NCBI RefSeq assembly: GCF_026013615.1
Contig: NZ_JAPDPI010000012.1
Location: 1-64,000 of the forward strand
Reading direction: 5' to 3'
DNA from: Plebeiibacterium marinum
GTDB lineage: Bacteria; Bacteroidota; Bacteroidia; Bacteroidales; Marinilabiliaceae
DNA: 64,000 bases
The notes under the pieces were generated by a model that saw nothing but the letters and a program-made list of their open reading frames with translations, ran no database searches and was not told where the DNA came from. This document shows, one piece after another, positions 10,444-20,194 of this stretch. Position 1 is the stretch's first letter; each line of letters opens with the position of its first letter. A program made the translations under genes and the position numbers.

Positions 10444-13400
10444 ATGAAAAAGAACATTAGTTTTTCCGGATGTAATATCTCTGCAAAAAAGAGAGCATCC
10501 GGGATAATGAAATTTATGGCATTGCTTTTTGTCATATCCATGTGTAGCATTGTATCTGCAGCCTCTGAAAAAGGCTCATTAAAAACAGACGGCAGTAGCA
10601 CCACTACTCAAGAATCTAAAGAAGTAAGGGGAATTGTAACTGATGAATCGGGAGAAGCGATACCCGGAGTAAATGTAATCATCAAAGGCACAACAGAAGG
10701 TACAATTACTGACATTAACGGAGAATACCTATTATCGAACGTTCCCAACGATGCCGTTTTGCTTTTTTCTTTTGTAGGAATGGAATCACAGGAAGTCGTA
10801 GTTGGAGGGAAAAGCATTCTGAATATTATCCTAAAAAGCAGTGCTATAGGTCTTGACGAAATAGTAGCTATTGGTTACGGAACAGCAAACAGAAAAGAAG
10901 TAACAGGATCAATTGCCTCGGTTAAATCGGATAATTTTGCAGATGCCCTGCCTATGGCTCCTGATCAGATTTTACAAGGAAAAGTAGCAGGGGTAAACAT
11001 TGTACAGGCGAGTGGGTCACCTGGAGCTGCGTCTACAGTAAGAATCAGGGGTAGCAGTTCTATTTCTGCAGGTAATGATCCATTATATGTTGTAGATGGA
11101 GTACCCATGCAGTTTGGAAGTGCCAACAACAGCGTTAGTTTAGGAGCATCAGGAGGCACAACTCCCCTATCCAGTGATGTGTCAAATCCTTTAAACATCA
11201 TCAACCCAAGCGATATTGAGAGTATTGATATTTTAAAGGATGCCTCGGCCACAGCTATATATGGATCCCGGGGTGCAAACGGGGTTATCATTATTACTAC
11301 AAAAAACAAAGGAAGATCAAACGAATTTGTGTCATACGATGGCTTTATGGGAATATCCTATGTTCCAGAAAACCTTCCGTTTTTATCGGCCAGCGAATAC
11401 CGAAAATTTGCAGAAGACAACGATTTGGCCTACCCCGATGAAGGTGCCAATACAAACTGGCAAGACCAAATATTCAGGACCGCAATCACCCAAAACCACA
11501 ACCTTTCGATGGCCGGTGGGTCAGAAAACTCCAACTTCAGGGCCTCGTTTGGATACAGTGATGAAGAAGGTGTGATACTGTCATCCGGATTAACTAAATA
11601 TACAAGTAGGCTGAATGGGATGCATAAAGCATTAGAGGGCAAGCTTCAAATTGATATAAACATGTCATATTCCCATATTGATGAAGACAAAACGCCAATA
11701 TCATCTTCAATTGGAAATGAAGGAGGTAATATTTTAAAGGACGGGTTACGATGGGCACCTACCCTACCTGTATATAACGAAGATGGATCTTATTATCAAA
11801 TTGGAGAATTACGTATCAACCCTGTATCCTGGGTTGAGGTGCTGGATGAAACAAAAACCGATGTTTTCTTAGGTAATATTAGTTTTGGTTATGATATTTT
11901 CGATTTCTTAAAATATAATTTAGACCTGGGAGTATCCAATGAATATACCAATCGCTATACTTGTATACCAGATACACATCCTGCCGGAGAAACTGAAGGA
12001 GGTAGGGCTTCTATCAGTAAATTCCAGAATTCATCAGTAATTGCTGAAACCAATTTTACGTTTGATAAAGATATATCAGACCACAGTCACATTACTGCTT
12101 TAGTAGGGTACTCTTACCAAAGGTTCCAAAACGAAAATACCTATACCCAGGCCAACCAGTTTGTATCTACAGTTACTAAATGGAACTTAATGCAATCGGG
12201 TACCATATTGGCAAACACATCTTTTAAAGAAGCCAACAGGCTGGCATCATATTATGGTAGGATTAACTATAAATTGAAAAACAAATACCTGTTAACTTTT
12301 ACTCTACGACGGGACGGCTCCAGCAAGTTTGGAGGAAACAATAAGTGGGGTACTTTTCCCTCAGCTGCTTTAGCCTGGAATATTGCTGACGAAGAATTCC
12401 TGACCGGCACACAGGTAAGCAACTTAAAGCTACGCCTGGGTTTAGGGGTAACCGGTAACCAGGAAATTCCAAACTACCTGTACATGGAACAATTGGGTAT
12501 AACAGGATCAAGCACCTATTATTTAAACGGATCTGCAGTTCCTGCCGTATTACCAACTAACTATGCCAACGAAGATTTGCAGTGGGAAGAAACCAAGCAG
12601 ACCAATATCGGTGTTGACTTTGGCTTTTTTGCTGAAAGAATTTCCGGTTCTATTGACTATTACAGCAAAAGAACAACTGACCTGCTGCTAAGTTTTTCAA
12701 CAGCTGCACCATCTGTTGTTTCAACCCAATGGGCCAATGTTGGTGAAGTTACCAATAAAGGTATTGAAGTGAATTTAAGTGGCGTGGTAGTGGATGGTTC
12801 CGATTTTACATGGAGAACAAACATCAACTTTGCCACCAATAAAAACAATGTTGAGTCGCTTTCAAATGAAACGTTCAAGCGTGATGAAATCAGAACAACA
12901 AACGGATCTGGTGTAGTAGCCAACAACAACAACATTAAAATCATTATTCCAGGAGAACCTTTGGGTACATTTATTGGCCGGAAATTTACAGGTCTCGACG
13001 AAAACGGTATGGAAACCTATTTAGATGGAGATGGAGATGGTACTGCTGATGAAGTAGTGATAGGCCATGTGGATCCTGATTTTACTTTTGGTTTCAATAA
13101 CAATTTTAAATATAAAAACTTTGATGCTGCTATCAACATCAGGGGCGTTGTTGGAAACGATATATATAACAATACCGAAGCAGAATTTTCATATCCTTCC
13201 ACTGCTCCTGGTGTTAATGTTTTACGTTCTGCTTTAACCTCAGGTACCAGCATGGATCAAACTTCTGAGTTTTCTTCGCGATGGATACAGGATGGAAGTT
13301 ACCTGCGTGTGGATAATGTAAGCATTGGGTACACTATTGATGTATCAAAAATTGACTTTATTAAAAAAGCCAGGGTATATGTATCTGGCAAAAACTTACT

Positions 13401-13518
13401 AGTGATTACAAACTATTCCGGATTTGATCCTGAAGTAAACACCAGGTCTTCAGGTATTGACTATCTGTCATATCCAAGACCAAGAACTTTTATGGTTGGA
13501 GCAAGTCTTTCTTTCTAA
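10444..13518 (+). CDS. SusC-like TonB-dependent outer-membrane transporter (PUL1)
   Basis: Outer-membrane oligosaccharide importer of 1024 residues. The TTG-initiated frame could begin 8 codons earlier, but the ATG at 10444 starts the MKKNISFSG leader and is preferred. After the signal sequence (to about residue 40) comes a carboxypeptidase-D-like regulatory domain (VRGIVTDESGEAIPGVNV, about 58-135), then the TonB plug with QILQGKVAGVNI and VRIRGSSSISAGNDPLYVVDGVP, the DASATAIYGSRGANGVI box, and a barrel ending in an aromatic strand (ASLSF). There is no STN signalling domain, which fits control by the HTCS rather than by a FecIR pair. Its SusD partner follows 166 bp downstream, an unusually long gap. 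Confidence 0.95.
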   Translation: MKKNISFSGCNISAKKRASGIMKFMALLFVISMCSIVSAASEKGSLKTDGSSTTTQESKEVRGIVTDESGEAIPGVNVIIKGTTEGTITDINGEYLLSNVPNDAVLLFSFVGMESQEVVVGGKSILNIILKSSAIGLDEIVAIGYGTANRKEVTGSIASVKSDNFADALPMAPDQILQGKVAGVNIVQASGSPGAASTVRIRGSSSISAGNDPLYVVDGVPMQFGSANNSVSLGASGGTTPLSSDVSNPLNIINPSDIESIDILKDASATAIYGSRGANGVIIITTKNKGRSNEFVSYDGFMGISYVPENLPFLSASEYRKFAEDNDLAYPDEGANTNWQDQIFRTAITQNHNLSMAGGSENSNFRASFGYSDEEGVILSSGLTKYTSRLNGMHKALEGKLQIDINMSYSHIDEDKTPISSSIGNEGGNILKDGLRWAPTLPVYNEDGSYYQIGELRINPVSWVEVLDETKTDVFLGNISFGYDIFDFLKYNLDLGVSNEYTNRYTCIPDTHPAGETEGGRASISKFQNSSVIAETNFTFDKDISDHSHITALVGYSYQRFQNENTYTQANQFVSTVTKWNLMQSGTILANTSFKEANRLASYYGRINYKLKNKYLLTFTLRRDGSSKFGGNNKWGTFPSAALAWNIADEEFLTGTQVSNLKLRLGLGVTGNQEIPNYLYMEQLGITGSSTYYLNGSAVPAVLPTNYANEDLQWEETKQTNIGVDFGFFAERISGSIDYYSKRTTDLLLSFSTAAPSVVSTQWANVGEVTNKGIEVNLSGVVVDGSDFTWRTNINFATNKNNVESLSNETFKRDEIRTTNGSGVVANNNNIKIIIPGEPLGTFIGRKFTGLDENGMETYLDGDGDGTADEVVIGHVDPDFTFGFNNNFKYKNFDAAINIRGVVGNDIYNNTEAEFSYPSTAPGVNVLRSALTSGTSMDQTSEFSSRWIQDGSYLRVDNVSIGYTIDVSKIDFIKKARVYVSGKNLLVITNYSGFDPEVNTRSSGIDYLSYPRPRTFMVGASLSF

Positions 13519-13585
13519 TGAATCATAAATAGTAAGAGCTTAATAAATAATGTAATTTAAAATATAAGTCAATGAAACGAGCCAT

Positions 13586-13599
13586 GAGAAAATTTTCTC
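13586..13599. repeat. Perfect 14-bp palindrome between susC and susD
   Basis: GAGAAAATTTTCTC is a perfect palindrome within the long susC-susD spacer, 68 bp after the susC stop. It could be an RNA hairpin or a protein site; no further evidence. Confidence 0.4.
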
Positions 13600-13626
13600 T
13601 CACAGGAAAAACATTATAGGCGAGTT

Positions 13627-13649
13627 CCCCGTCTGTACAAACGGACAGG
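13627..13649. repeat. Short dispersed palindrome, CCCCGTC...GGACAGG type
   Basis: The sequence CCCCGTCTGT-ACAA-ACGGACAGG folds as a short stem (GTCTGT with ACGGAC, one G-U pair). The same outer words CCCCGTC and GGACAGG with different centres recur at 18302-18333 and 20956-20976, all in intergenic DNA. Confidence 0.5.
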
Positions 13650-13684
13650 CATCGAATACCTTTGGAAATAAAAATTATAATGAG

Positions 13685-15259
13685 ATGAAAAAAATAGATA
13701 TAAAAATCAATAACATATTAATAGGAGGATTGACTTTTTTCCTATTAATGATGTCGGGCTGTAGCCTTGAAGAAGACACCTATTCGATATACACACCTGA
13801 TACATTTTATTCAAACGAAGAACAGGTGCTATCCTCTATGTCGGGCATATACAGAAACTTTACAGATATTGCCAGAATGGGTACCCAATACAGGTGTATG
13901 GAGTTATCGGGCGACCAGGTGGTTGTTCATGGAAAAATTCAGGGATGGTGGCAAAATGCCAGTTTCGAAAGTCTGATGCAGCATACCTGGGATGATGGCC
14001 ATGCGTACATAAGAAGCACTTATGATTTCTTTTTTAACATTGTTGGTCAGGCCAATGCTTTAATTGCCTCATTAGAATCTTCTGGCCTGGATGATAAAGT
14101 AACCGGTCCCATTGCTGAATTAGTAACATTAAGAGCTTATTCTTATTTCTATCTAATGGACCTCTTTGGCAACGTACCCATCTTTACCGAAGAAAAAGTG
14201 GATCCGTTAAACCTGCCTGAACAAAATACAAGAAAACAGGTTTACGATTTTGTAATAGCTGAAATAGAAAGGGCAATCCCTGACTTGCCGGCAAAATCAG
14301 AAACTCCGGATAGCTATTACGGACGAATCACTAAAGAAGCTGCCTACGGCATATTGGCTGTTGTATATTTAAATGCAGAAGTATATACAGGAACTGCAGA
14401 TTGGGATAATGTAATTAAATACACCGATTTGGTTATTAATTCAGGTTCATATAAGTTGTTGGATGATTACTTTGACAACTTTGTATACAACAATGAAAAC
14501 AATGAAGAATTTATATTTGGTGGTGTATATACCCCGGACATTACCGGAGGTTTAGGCCATCCATTGGTTCAAAAAGTTTTACCTGGTATTTCTGGCGGAC
14601 TGTTTGATTTGCCTTATACCCCTCAAAATGGTTTTGCCACCAGGCCATCAGCATACAACATTTATGAAGATGGAGATATAAGGAGAGATATGTTCCTGTA
14701 TTATGGAGAATTAAAAGATCCAAGAAATGGAAATACGGTTATGGTTGAGGAACTAGTACCTGATGGTAATTCTGTTTTGTATGTTGAAGGAAAATCAACA
14801 AAAGGGCCTGTTCCATATGAAATTATTCCGGCTACCGGCATCCGTAACCAACCCATGAATGCAGGTATCAAATGGATAAAGTGGGGTATTGATCCCAATA
14901 CTCAAGGTGGAAATGCCGGAAACGACATTGCCTACATCCGCTATGCCGACATTTTACTTATGAAAGCGGAGGCTTATGCAAGGAAAAATGATTTCTCATC
15001 AGCCTTACCTCTAATCAATACTGTAAGAAGAAGGAGTAATGCCGATGATATGGAATCCGTTACTCTTGAAGATGTTTTTGAGGAAAGGAGCAGGGAATTG
15101 GCATTTGAAATGCACCGCAGAAGGGATTTAATACGCTTTAACAAGTTTACTGATGCATGGGAATTTAAAGAAGTATCAGAGTCGTTCAGAAACTTATTCC
15201 CAATACCGAATACAGCATTGGATGCCAATGATAAATTAAAACAAAACGAGGGATATTAA
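13685..15259 (+). CDS. SusD/RagB-like surface glycan-binding lipoprotein (PUL1)
   Basis: Surface lipoprotein of 524 residues that caps the SusC channel and binds the glycan. The lipobox MSGC places the acylated cysteine at residue 26, followed by the acidic SLEED stretch typical of lipoproteins exported to the surface. SusD landmarks include the TPR-type helices (LRAYSYFYLMDLFGNVPIFTE), the late ADILLMKAEAYARKN helix, a VRRRSN turn and the C-terminal FEERSRELAFEMHRRRDLIRF segment ending with the usual NEGY tail. It is downstream of and paired with the PUL1 SusC. A bidirectional terminator follows. Confidence 0.95.
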   Translation: MKKIDIKINNILIGGLTFFLLMMSGCSLEEDTYSIYTPDTFYSNEEQVLSSMSGIYRNFTDIARMGTQYRCMELSGDQVVVHGKIQGWWQNASFESLMQHTWDDGHAYIRSTYDFFFNIVGQANALIASLESSGLDDKVTGPIAELVTLRAYSYFYLMDLFGNVPIFTEEKVDPLNLPEQNTRKQVYDFVIAEIERAIPDLPAKSETPDSYYGRITKEAAYGILAVVYLNAEVYTGTADWDNVIKYTDLVINSGSYKLLDDYFDNFVYNNENNEEFIFGGVYTPDITGGLGHPLVQKVLPGISGGLFDLPYTPQNGFATRPSAYNIYEDGDIRRDMFLYYGELKDPRNGNTVMVEELVPDGNSVLYVEGKSTKGPVPYEIIPATGIRNQPMNAGIKWIKWGIDPNTQGGNAGNDIAYIRYADILLMKAEAYARKNDFSSALPLINTVRRRSNADDMESVTLEDVFEERSRELAFEMHRRRDLIRFNKFTDAWEFKEVSESFRNLFPIPNTALDANDKLKQNEGY

Positions 15260-15280
15260 GAGGGATTTAAGTTAGATAAA

Positions 15281-15323
15281 AGCCTGTTGGGAAACTTCAA
15301 TTGTTTCTCAACAGGCTTTTTTT
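15281..15323. terminator. Bidirectional terminator between convergent susD and GH2
   Basis: A 15-bp stem with one mismatch (15281-15295 pairing with 15303-15317), a 7-nt loop, a T tract on the plus side and an A run on the left let it serve both the plus-strand susD and the minus-strand GH2. Confidence 0.88.
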
Positions 15324-15343
15324 GATTAAATAAATATTCTAAT

Positions 15344-18223
15344 TTACTTGCTCTTATTCTTTTTAGGCTTTAACTCATCGGGTGTGCCCACGGTATAAAG
15401 GTTTACTTTTTGTCGCTCTTTCTTTTCAAACAGTTCCAATACTGTTTCCGGTTTAACCTCATCTTTAGGATTAAATTCCGATGAGTTCATATATTTTGCA
15501 ATGCTTTGGCGCAATTGAGCTGATGCCGGGCCATTATCCGGATCCAGATTTAAGGTTGATACAACCAACTTCCCTTTTCCTACCCTTACTTCAAACAACT
15601 GAGCGAGGCGACGGTTTAAAAACCAGGTATCAATAGGCTGAACCAAGGGTTTTAGCTGTGTTGGGAAACTATCAACGCACATAATTTGGCGGCCATTTAA
15701 AATTTCCCACCACTGATAATTCGTATGATAAGATGTTGGAAATTCGGAAAATACAGGATGATCTTCTTTTACCAGAATCCCTGTGGTATGCGGTGGTCGC
15801 ATTTTAAACCATGAGGTATTCCAGAATACAGGCGTAAAATTGGCCACAACATCTTTTCCATTCTCAACTTTACCCGAGGCATCTAAAAATACCTTTCCGC
15901 CCTCTTTTAATTTATCCAGGGCCTTTTTATCAAGGTTGGTGGTGTAGTAAACCTCATCTTCAGATATAGGCGCTTGCCTGGATGGATATACCCAAAAATC
16001 CCAGCTATTAGTATAGTTAGCAACAGAAATTTCCAACTTGCATTGAACGGCCTTTTTTATTTCTGTCAATAAAAATTCTATTTCTCCTATACTATTCAAC
16101 ATTCCTGTTTTAATATCTGATGCCTGCAATTTGTCTGAAACCAGCGTATCTCCTTTTATTGTTGTAATGCAATATGATGGTTGTATATTATCAAGATCTG
16201 CTGGCCCATAATGGGAAACAGAAACCGGACATTTTAAACTTTCCTGGTTTGTATAAACAAATTTACTTAATTCGGCCAAAGGAACTGTTTGATTGCAGAA
16301 CCGGCTAATTGCTTCTTTGGTTATATAATCCTTTTCTTCCCAAAACACATTTAACAACCCAATAATTGCCGATCCCTGGCCGGGGAAATCATTTAATCCC
16401 AAAAGCTGAAATCCATCCAGGGTGGTTGTTCGTAGCTGGGCCTCTATTTCCGCCTTATAACAAAGAGCCTGCAGTTTTCCTGAAGCCATTAAAAAGTCAT
16501 GGCCCTGATCGCCCATATGCTTTTCTTCCAGCAGTTCCCTGAACATTTCAAAATTCCCGGCTTTGTATACCCCTGTATATTTTTCTATTTCAGAAAAGTC
16601 GGGGAACACACAATATTGCCCCATTTCATGGGTAATGTACGGACGGGATTCATCTGCAATCCTTTCTTCGTAATTAAAAATGGCATTAGGTTGTTTCTTA
16701 AACGGTAAACCTCGCGGAACCGAGCGTACAATAAACTGACTCTCCGGGTTTACACTCCAGCTTTTACCAATACAGGCTGCAGTATATATTCTTCTGGGGT
16801 CTTTAGTTTTCCACTCCACCAAACTTTTATCTAAAAACGGAACATAGTTTCCATACGGCTCATTGCAATATGCCCACAGCACAAATGAAGGATGGTTTCC
16901 ATATGCCTTGATAATCCGTTCTGTTTCATTTAATACATACTGGTCTGTTGGTCGCCCGCCGCCTAAAGAAGTGCCATGATTTGGCCAACTTGCCGCCTCG
17001 GGTTGTAAGTAAATACCCAGCTTGTCTGCCGCATTAAAGGCAGCCTCGGGGGGACAATGGGAGTGGAACCGGATATGGTTTAACCCACTTTTTTTGCACA
17101 CCTCAAAAATCCTTGCCCAACTCTCTTCATCTGTGGCTGGATATCCTGTTAACGGGAAGGTATTGCATTCCAGAGTACCCCGCATAAATACGGCCCTACC
17201 GTTAATTATTATCTTACCCTCTTTAATGGCCACTTCACGCATACCAAACACCTCCTTCTTTTCATCCAGGACTTTACCACCATCTTTAACAAGCACTTTC
17301 ATTTGATAAAAATCAGGATTGAATTCATCCCATAATTTCATATCATCACCCATGGCATAGGCAATTTCTATCTTTTCAGTGCCTTTGTTCAACTGCAGTT
17401 TTTCACTTAACAAAGGTAAGGACGTGGATTCTCCGGAAACAAGCCGGACCTGCAAAACAACATCTGCCTCCACTACCGATTCCGATATGTTTTTCAGGCT
17501 AATAACCGTATGTACCATTTTGTTTTTCACATCAGGATACAGCTGAATATCTTCAACATAAACTTTTGAACCGGATTGAATGTACATATCCCCTACTATT
17601 CCATTCCAGTTTCCTTGTGTATGGTCTGAAACGGAATGAGAATCCGGCCCAACGTTTATCGAATCCGTCCTGTTATCAACGCAAATTGTAATGTAATTTG
17701 TGCCCGGTTTTGCCACATCGGTTATATTAAATTCATGAGGGGTGGAAAGACTGTTTTGATACCCTACTGGCTCATCATTTACCCAAACACGGGTTTGCCA
17801 ATGGGGCCTTTCTAAATGGAGAACAACCCTTTTCCCATCCCAGTCTGACGGGATGTTTACCTCTTTACGATACCAGGCTGCACCTTTATAATATTTATTG
17901 GGAGTTAGCCAAAAAGGGAATTTTACATCACCTTCTTTTCTAAACTTATCATAGCCTGGATTAAAATAAAAGGAGCTATCATAAATAGTTCCTGTCCATG
18001 GCGTTTTTAAACCGGGGGTATCGCCTTTGCCATTGTCTTTCATGGAACCCGGCAAAACAACATTTTCAGGTAACGATTGTGAGTACCACTTCTCCTTTTG
18101 GCCTGTATCTGATGGATCGGCAGCAAATTGCCAATTACCCGACAAATCGATTCGTGAAGAAGTTTTATGATTACAAGACACCAAAAATACGGCAATACAA
18201 AAGGCAATAAATGATAGTTTCAT
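15344..18223 (-). CDS. Glycoside hydrolase family 2 lipoprotein, PUL1
   Basis: A 959-residue GH2 enzyme. The frame opens 26 codons earlier, but ATG at 18223 gives a clean lipoprotein signal with lipobox LVSC (Cys17), so it is used. Order: GH2 jelly-roll (about 45-215, with AAWYRKEV and HLERPHWQTRVWVND), Ig-like domain, TIM barrel with NHIRFHSHCPPEAAF, acid/base E455 in WAYCNEP and likely nucleophile E533 in YITHEMGQY. After the barrel there is a C-terminal region of over 250 residues, with an aromatic cluster (NYQWWEILNGRQ), that I cannot name. It points toward susD with a shared terminator and reads away from the AraC gene. It is likely a periplasmic exo-enzyme on PUL1 fragments; linkage specificity is unknown. 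Confidence 0.87.
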   Translation of the reverse strand: MKLSFIAFCIAVFLVSCNHKTSSRIDLSGNWQFAADPSDTGQKEKWYSQSLPENVVLPGSMKDNGKGDTPGLKTPWTGTIYDSSFYFNPGYDKFRKEGDVKFPFWLTPNKYYKGAAWYRKEVNIPSDWDGKRVVLHLERPHWQTRVWVNDEPVGYQNSLSTPHEFNITDVAKPGTNYITICVDNRTDSINVGPDSHSVSDHTQGNWNGIVGDMYIQSGSKVYVEDIQLYPDVKNKMVHTVISLKNISESVVEADVVLQVRLVSGESTSLPLLSEKLQLNKGTEKIEIAYAMGDDMKLWDEFNPDFYQMKVLVKDGGKVLDEKKEVFGMREVAIKEGKIIINGRAVFMRGTLECNTFPLTGYPATDEESWARIFEVCKKSGLNHIRFHSHCPPEAAFNAADKLGIYLQPEAASWPNHGTSLGGGRPTDQYVLNETERIIKAYGNHPSFVLWAYCNEPYGNYVPFLDKSLVEWKTKDPRRIYTAACIGKSWSVNPESQFIVRSVPRGLPFKKQPNAIFNYEERIADESRPYITHEMGQYCVFPDFSEIEKYTGVYKAGNFEMFRELLEEKHMGDQGHDFLMASGKLQALCYKAEIEAQLRTTTLDGFQLLGLNDFPGQGSAIIGLLNVFWEEKDYITKEAISRFCNQTVPLAELSKFVYTNQESLKCPVSVSHYGPADLDNIQPSYCITTIKGDTLVSDKLQASDIKTGMLNSIGEIEFLLTEIKKAVQCKLEISVANYTNSWDFWVYPSRQAPISEDEVYYTTNLDKKALDKLKEGGKVFLDASGKVENGKDVVANFTPVFWNTSWFKMRPPHTTGILVKEDHPVFSEFPTSYHTNYQWWEILNGRQIMCVDSFPTQLKPLVQPIDTWFLNRRLAQLFEVRVGKGKLVVSTLNLDPDNGPASAQLRQSIAKYMNSSEFNPKDEVKPETVLELFEKKERQKVNLYTVGTPDELKPKKNKSK

Positions 18224-18301
18224 ATACACTATTTTATTAATATCAGGATTTAAGTAGTCTCTGCAAGAAAACTCCTGTTTTATAGAGCCCCCACCACTCA
18301 C

Positions 18302-18333
18302 CCCCGTCCTCCCGAATACAAGTTCGGGACAGG
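18302..18333. repeat. Short dispersed palindrome, CCCCGTC...GGACAGG type
   Basis: It contains the outer words of the family found also near 13.6 and 20.96 kb, here with an inner dyad CCCGAA-TACAAG-TTCGGG. It lies in the 266-bp gap between the GH2 and AraC genes, which shows no other feature apart from AT-rich DNA. Confidence 0.5.
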
Positions 18334-18489
18334 CTCTGAAGAGGAAATCTCTCGCTCTGGGTGGGTTAGGAATCTCCCTTCAGGTACTTAATCATGATAG
18401 TTGATGTTTACACAATTCTACAAATTCAAAAATAGGATTATCCCTGTAGCTATAAAATGCAAAATCATATGAAATGATGGACTATATTA

Positions 18490-19392
18490 TTAATTCATAC
18501 TTCTATACTCACTAGGCGAAACACCAACGCTCTTTTTAAACATGCGGGTAAAATGCTGGGGGTATTTAAATCCTAGCTCATAGGCAACTTCGCTCACTGA
18601 TTTTGTTTCGTCAAGCACCCGGTCTTTGGCAATATTCATCACTTTTAAATGGATGTACTCCAAAGCTGACTTGCCTGTTTCTTTTTTTACTAAATCGCCA
18701 AAATAGTTAGCCGATAGATGAAGCGCTTCGGCAAAGTACGATACCGATGGCAATCCTATGGTTTGAGGTTTTTCTGTTTCAAAATAATTATTCAGCTCCC
18801 TGTCGAACTGCTCTATAGAACCTTGATTCAGGTGTTCACGCGTAATAAACTGCCTGTCGTAAAACCGGATACAATAATCAAGGAACAACTGAATATTGTT
18901 TACAATCAGCTTTTTGCTGTGCTTATCAATAGGCTGGGCAATTTCATATGATATTTTGTCAAAACACTCTAAAACCATTCTCCGCTCGCGCTCTGAAATA
19001 TGCAAAGCTTCGTTAATATCGTATGAAAAAAAGGTATATTCCGAAATGTGTCTTCCCAAACTTGTTCCATGTATTAAATCCGGATGAAATATTAATGCCC
19101 ATCCCTTCCTTGTTGTCACTTCAGGGTTTCTGATTAATTCCAATAATTGTCCGGGAGAAATAAACACCAAACTTCCTTCTTCGTAATCGTATTTATTACG
19201 TCCATACCTAAGCTCACCGCAGTTTACCTCTTTAAGAAAAACAGCATAAACACCATAATAAAAATGGGTATGTTCAGAGAATTCTGAATCAACCTTTGAA
19301 AAATCAATAATACTAACCAAAGGATGTAAAGTTTCCACACCATTTATTTTATTATAATCCGCAACTTTTTCAATTCTGTATATATTTTTCAT
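18490..19392 (-). CDS. AraC-family transcriptional regulator
   Basis: 300-residue regulator. The N-terminal two thirds form a cupin-like ligand domain (YGVYAVFLKEVNCGELRYG, SLVFISPGQLLEL). The C-terminal about 100 residues are a standard AraC double HTH, with LSANYFGDLVKKETGKSALEY in the first helix pair and SVSEVAYELGFKYPQHFTRMFK in the second. It is transcribed divergently from the flavodoxin gene. The 273-bp gap between them holds one of three copies of a conserved box that also lies upstream of the iron alcohol dehydrogenase and the radical SAM cluster. That makes this protein the obvious candidate to bind those sites, but the binding is inferred from position and spacing only. Confidence 0.92.
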   Translation of the reverse strand: MKNIYRIEKVADYNKINGVETLHPLVSIIDFSKVDSEFSEHTHFYYGVYAVFLKEVNCGELRYGRNKYDYEEGSLVFISPGQLLELIRNPEVTTRKGWALIFHPDLIHGTSLGRHISEYTFFSYDINEALHISERERRMVLECFDKISYEIAQPIDKHSKKLIVNNIQLFLDYCIRFYDRQFITREHLNQGSIEQFDRELNNYFETEKPQTIGLPSVSYFAEALHLSANYFGDLVKKETGKSALEYIHLKVMNIAKDRVLDETKSVSEVAYELGFKYPQHFTRMFKKSVGVSPSEYRSMN

Positions 19393-19438
19393 CGTTTATG
19401 TTTTTAGTATCAAAATATAAGTATCAAGTATCAAGATT

Positions 19439-19510
19439 AGTAGCGAGCGATTAAGCTAAAGCGAAGCGTCCTAAAGGCGTAGCCGTCCTATCAGCTATAA
19501 GCTATCAGCC
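19439..19510. repeat. Small GC-richer repeat patch in araC-flavodoxin gap
   Basis: An imperfect direct repeat (AAGCGAAGCGTCCTAA followed by AAGGCGTAGCCGTCCTA) is followed by a CAGCTATAAGCTATCAGC stretch. It is more GC-rich than its surroundings and looks like a decayed intergenic repeat. No function can be assigned. Confidence 0.35.
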
Positions 19511-19570
19511 ATAACCTAATACAAATATACGCTCTTAATAAGTAGAAAAACAGCCTTTTAAACCGAATCA

Positions 19571-19634
19571 GTAATAATGGTATGTAAACCTGTAATTTGT
19601 ATAATAACTGAGTAACGAAAGTGTAAGATATTTG
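19571..19634 (+). promoter_or_regulatory. Conserved activator box and TTTG promoter, flavodoxin (site A)
   Basis: The box spans about 19571-19604, with core words ATGGTATGTAAACC and TGTAATTTGTATAA. A promoter-like ATATTTGTAT lies at 19629-19638, with TTTG at 19631-19634, exactly 26 bp after the box. Very similar boxes at 23948-23981 and 57760-57793 have 26 and 25 bp spacing to TTTG. The leader to the flavodoxin ATG is short (about 30 nt). This is the layout expected of an AraC-type activator bound next to the -33 region. Confidence 0.65.
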
Positions 19635-19665
19635 TATCGGTAAAATTTGTAAAAGATATTTCGTT

Positions 19666-20181
19666 ATGACAAAGAGTTTAATTGCGTACTATTCCCGCAA
19701 AGGTCAAAATTACGTTAATGGAAATATTGTTGACCTGCCGGTTGGCAACACAGAAGTAATTGCACAAAAAATTCAGTCGCTAACGGGTTCTGACCTATTT
19801 AAAATAGACACCATAAAAGAATATCCTGTTGATTATATGGAAACCACTCGGGTAGCTAAAGAGGAGCTCAATGCAAATGCCCGACCTGAATTAATTAACA
19901 CTGTAGAAAATATGGATGAATACGATGTGGTTTATCTGGGCTATCCAAACTGGTGGGGCACTTTTCCCATGGCTGTATTTACATTTTTACAGTCGTACGA
20001 TTTGTCAGGTAAAACCATTATTCCGTTTTGCACCCACGAGGGAAGCGGCATGGGAGGTTTAAGCGATATTAAACTATTATGCCCTACTGCAAAACTTGAT
20101 AACGGCATTGCCATAAAGGGAAGCAGTGTTCATGGGGCCGACAAAGTGGTTAAAAACTGGATTTCGAAACTTTCCTATTAA
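19666..20181 (+). CDS. Flavodoxin-family protein
   Basis: A 171-residue flavodoxin-like FMN carrier. It begins SLIAYYSRKGQNY, the phosphate-binding loop position, and has the second flavin loop at YLGYPNWWGTFPMAVFTFL and a third at CTHEGSGMGG. No signal peptide, so cytoplasmic. The family passes low-potential electrons, for example to radical SAM enzymes, or acts as a small NAD(P)H quinone/flavin reductase; sequence does not settle which. The serine acetyltransferase follows after 13 bp and is probably co-transcribed. Its promoter box matches that of the radical SAM cluster at 58 kb, which raises the possibility that it feeds that enzyme. Confidence 0.9.
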   Translation: MTKSLIAYYSRKGQNYVNGNIVDLPVGNTEVIAQKIQSLTGSDLFKIDTIKEYPVDYMETTRVAKEELNANARPELINTVENMDEYDVVYLGYPNWWGTFPMAVFTFLQSYDLSGKTIIPFCTHEGSGMGGLSDIKLLCPTAKLDNGIAIKGSSVHGADKVVKNWISKLSY

Positions 20182-20194
20182 CTAAATTAATTTA

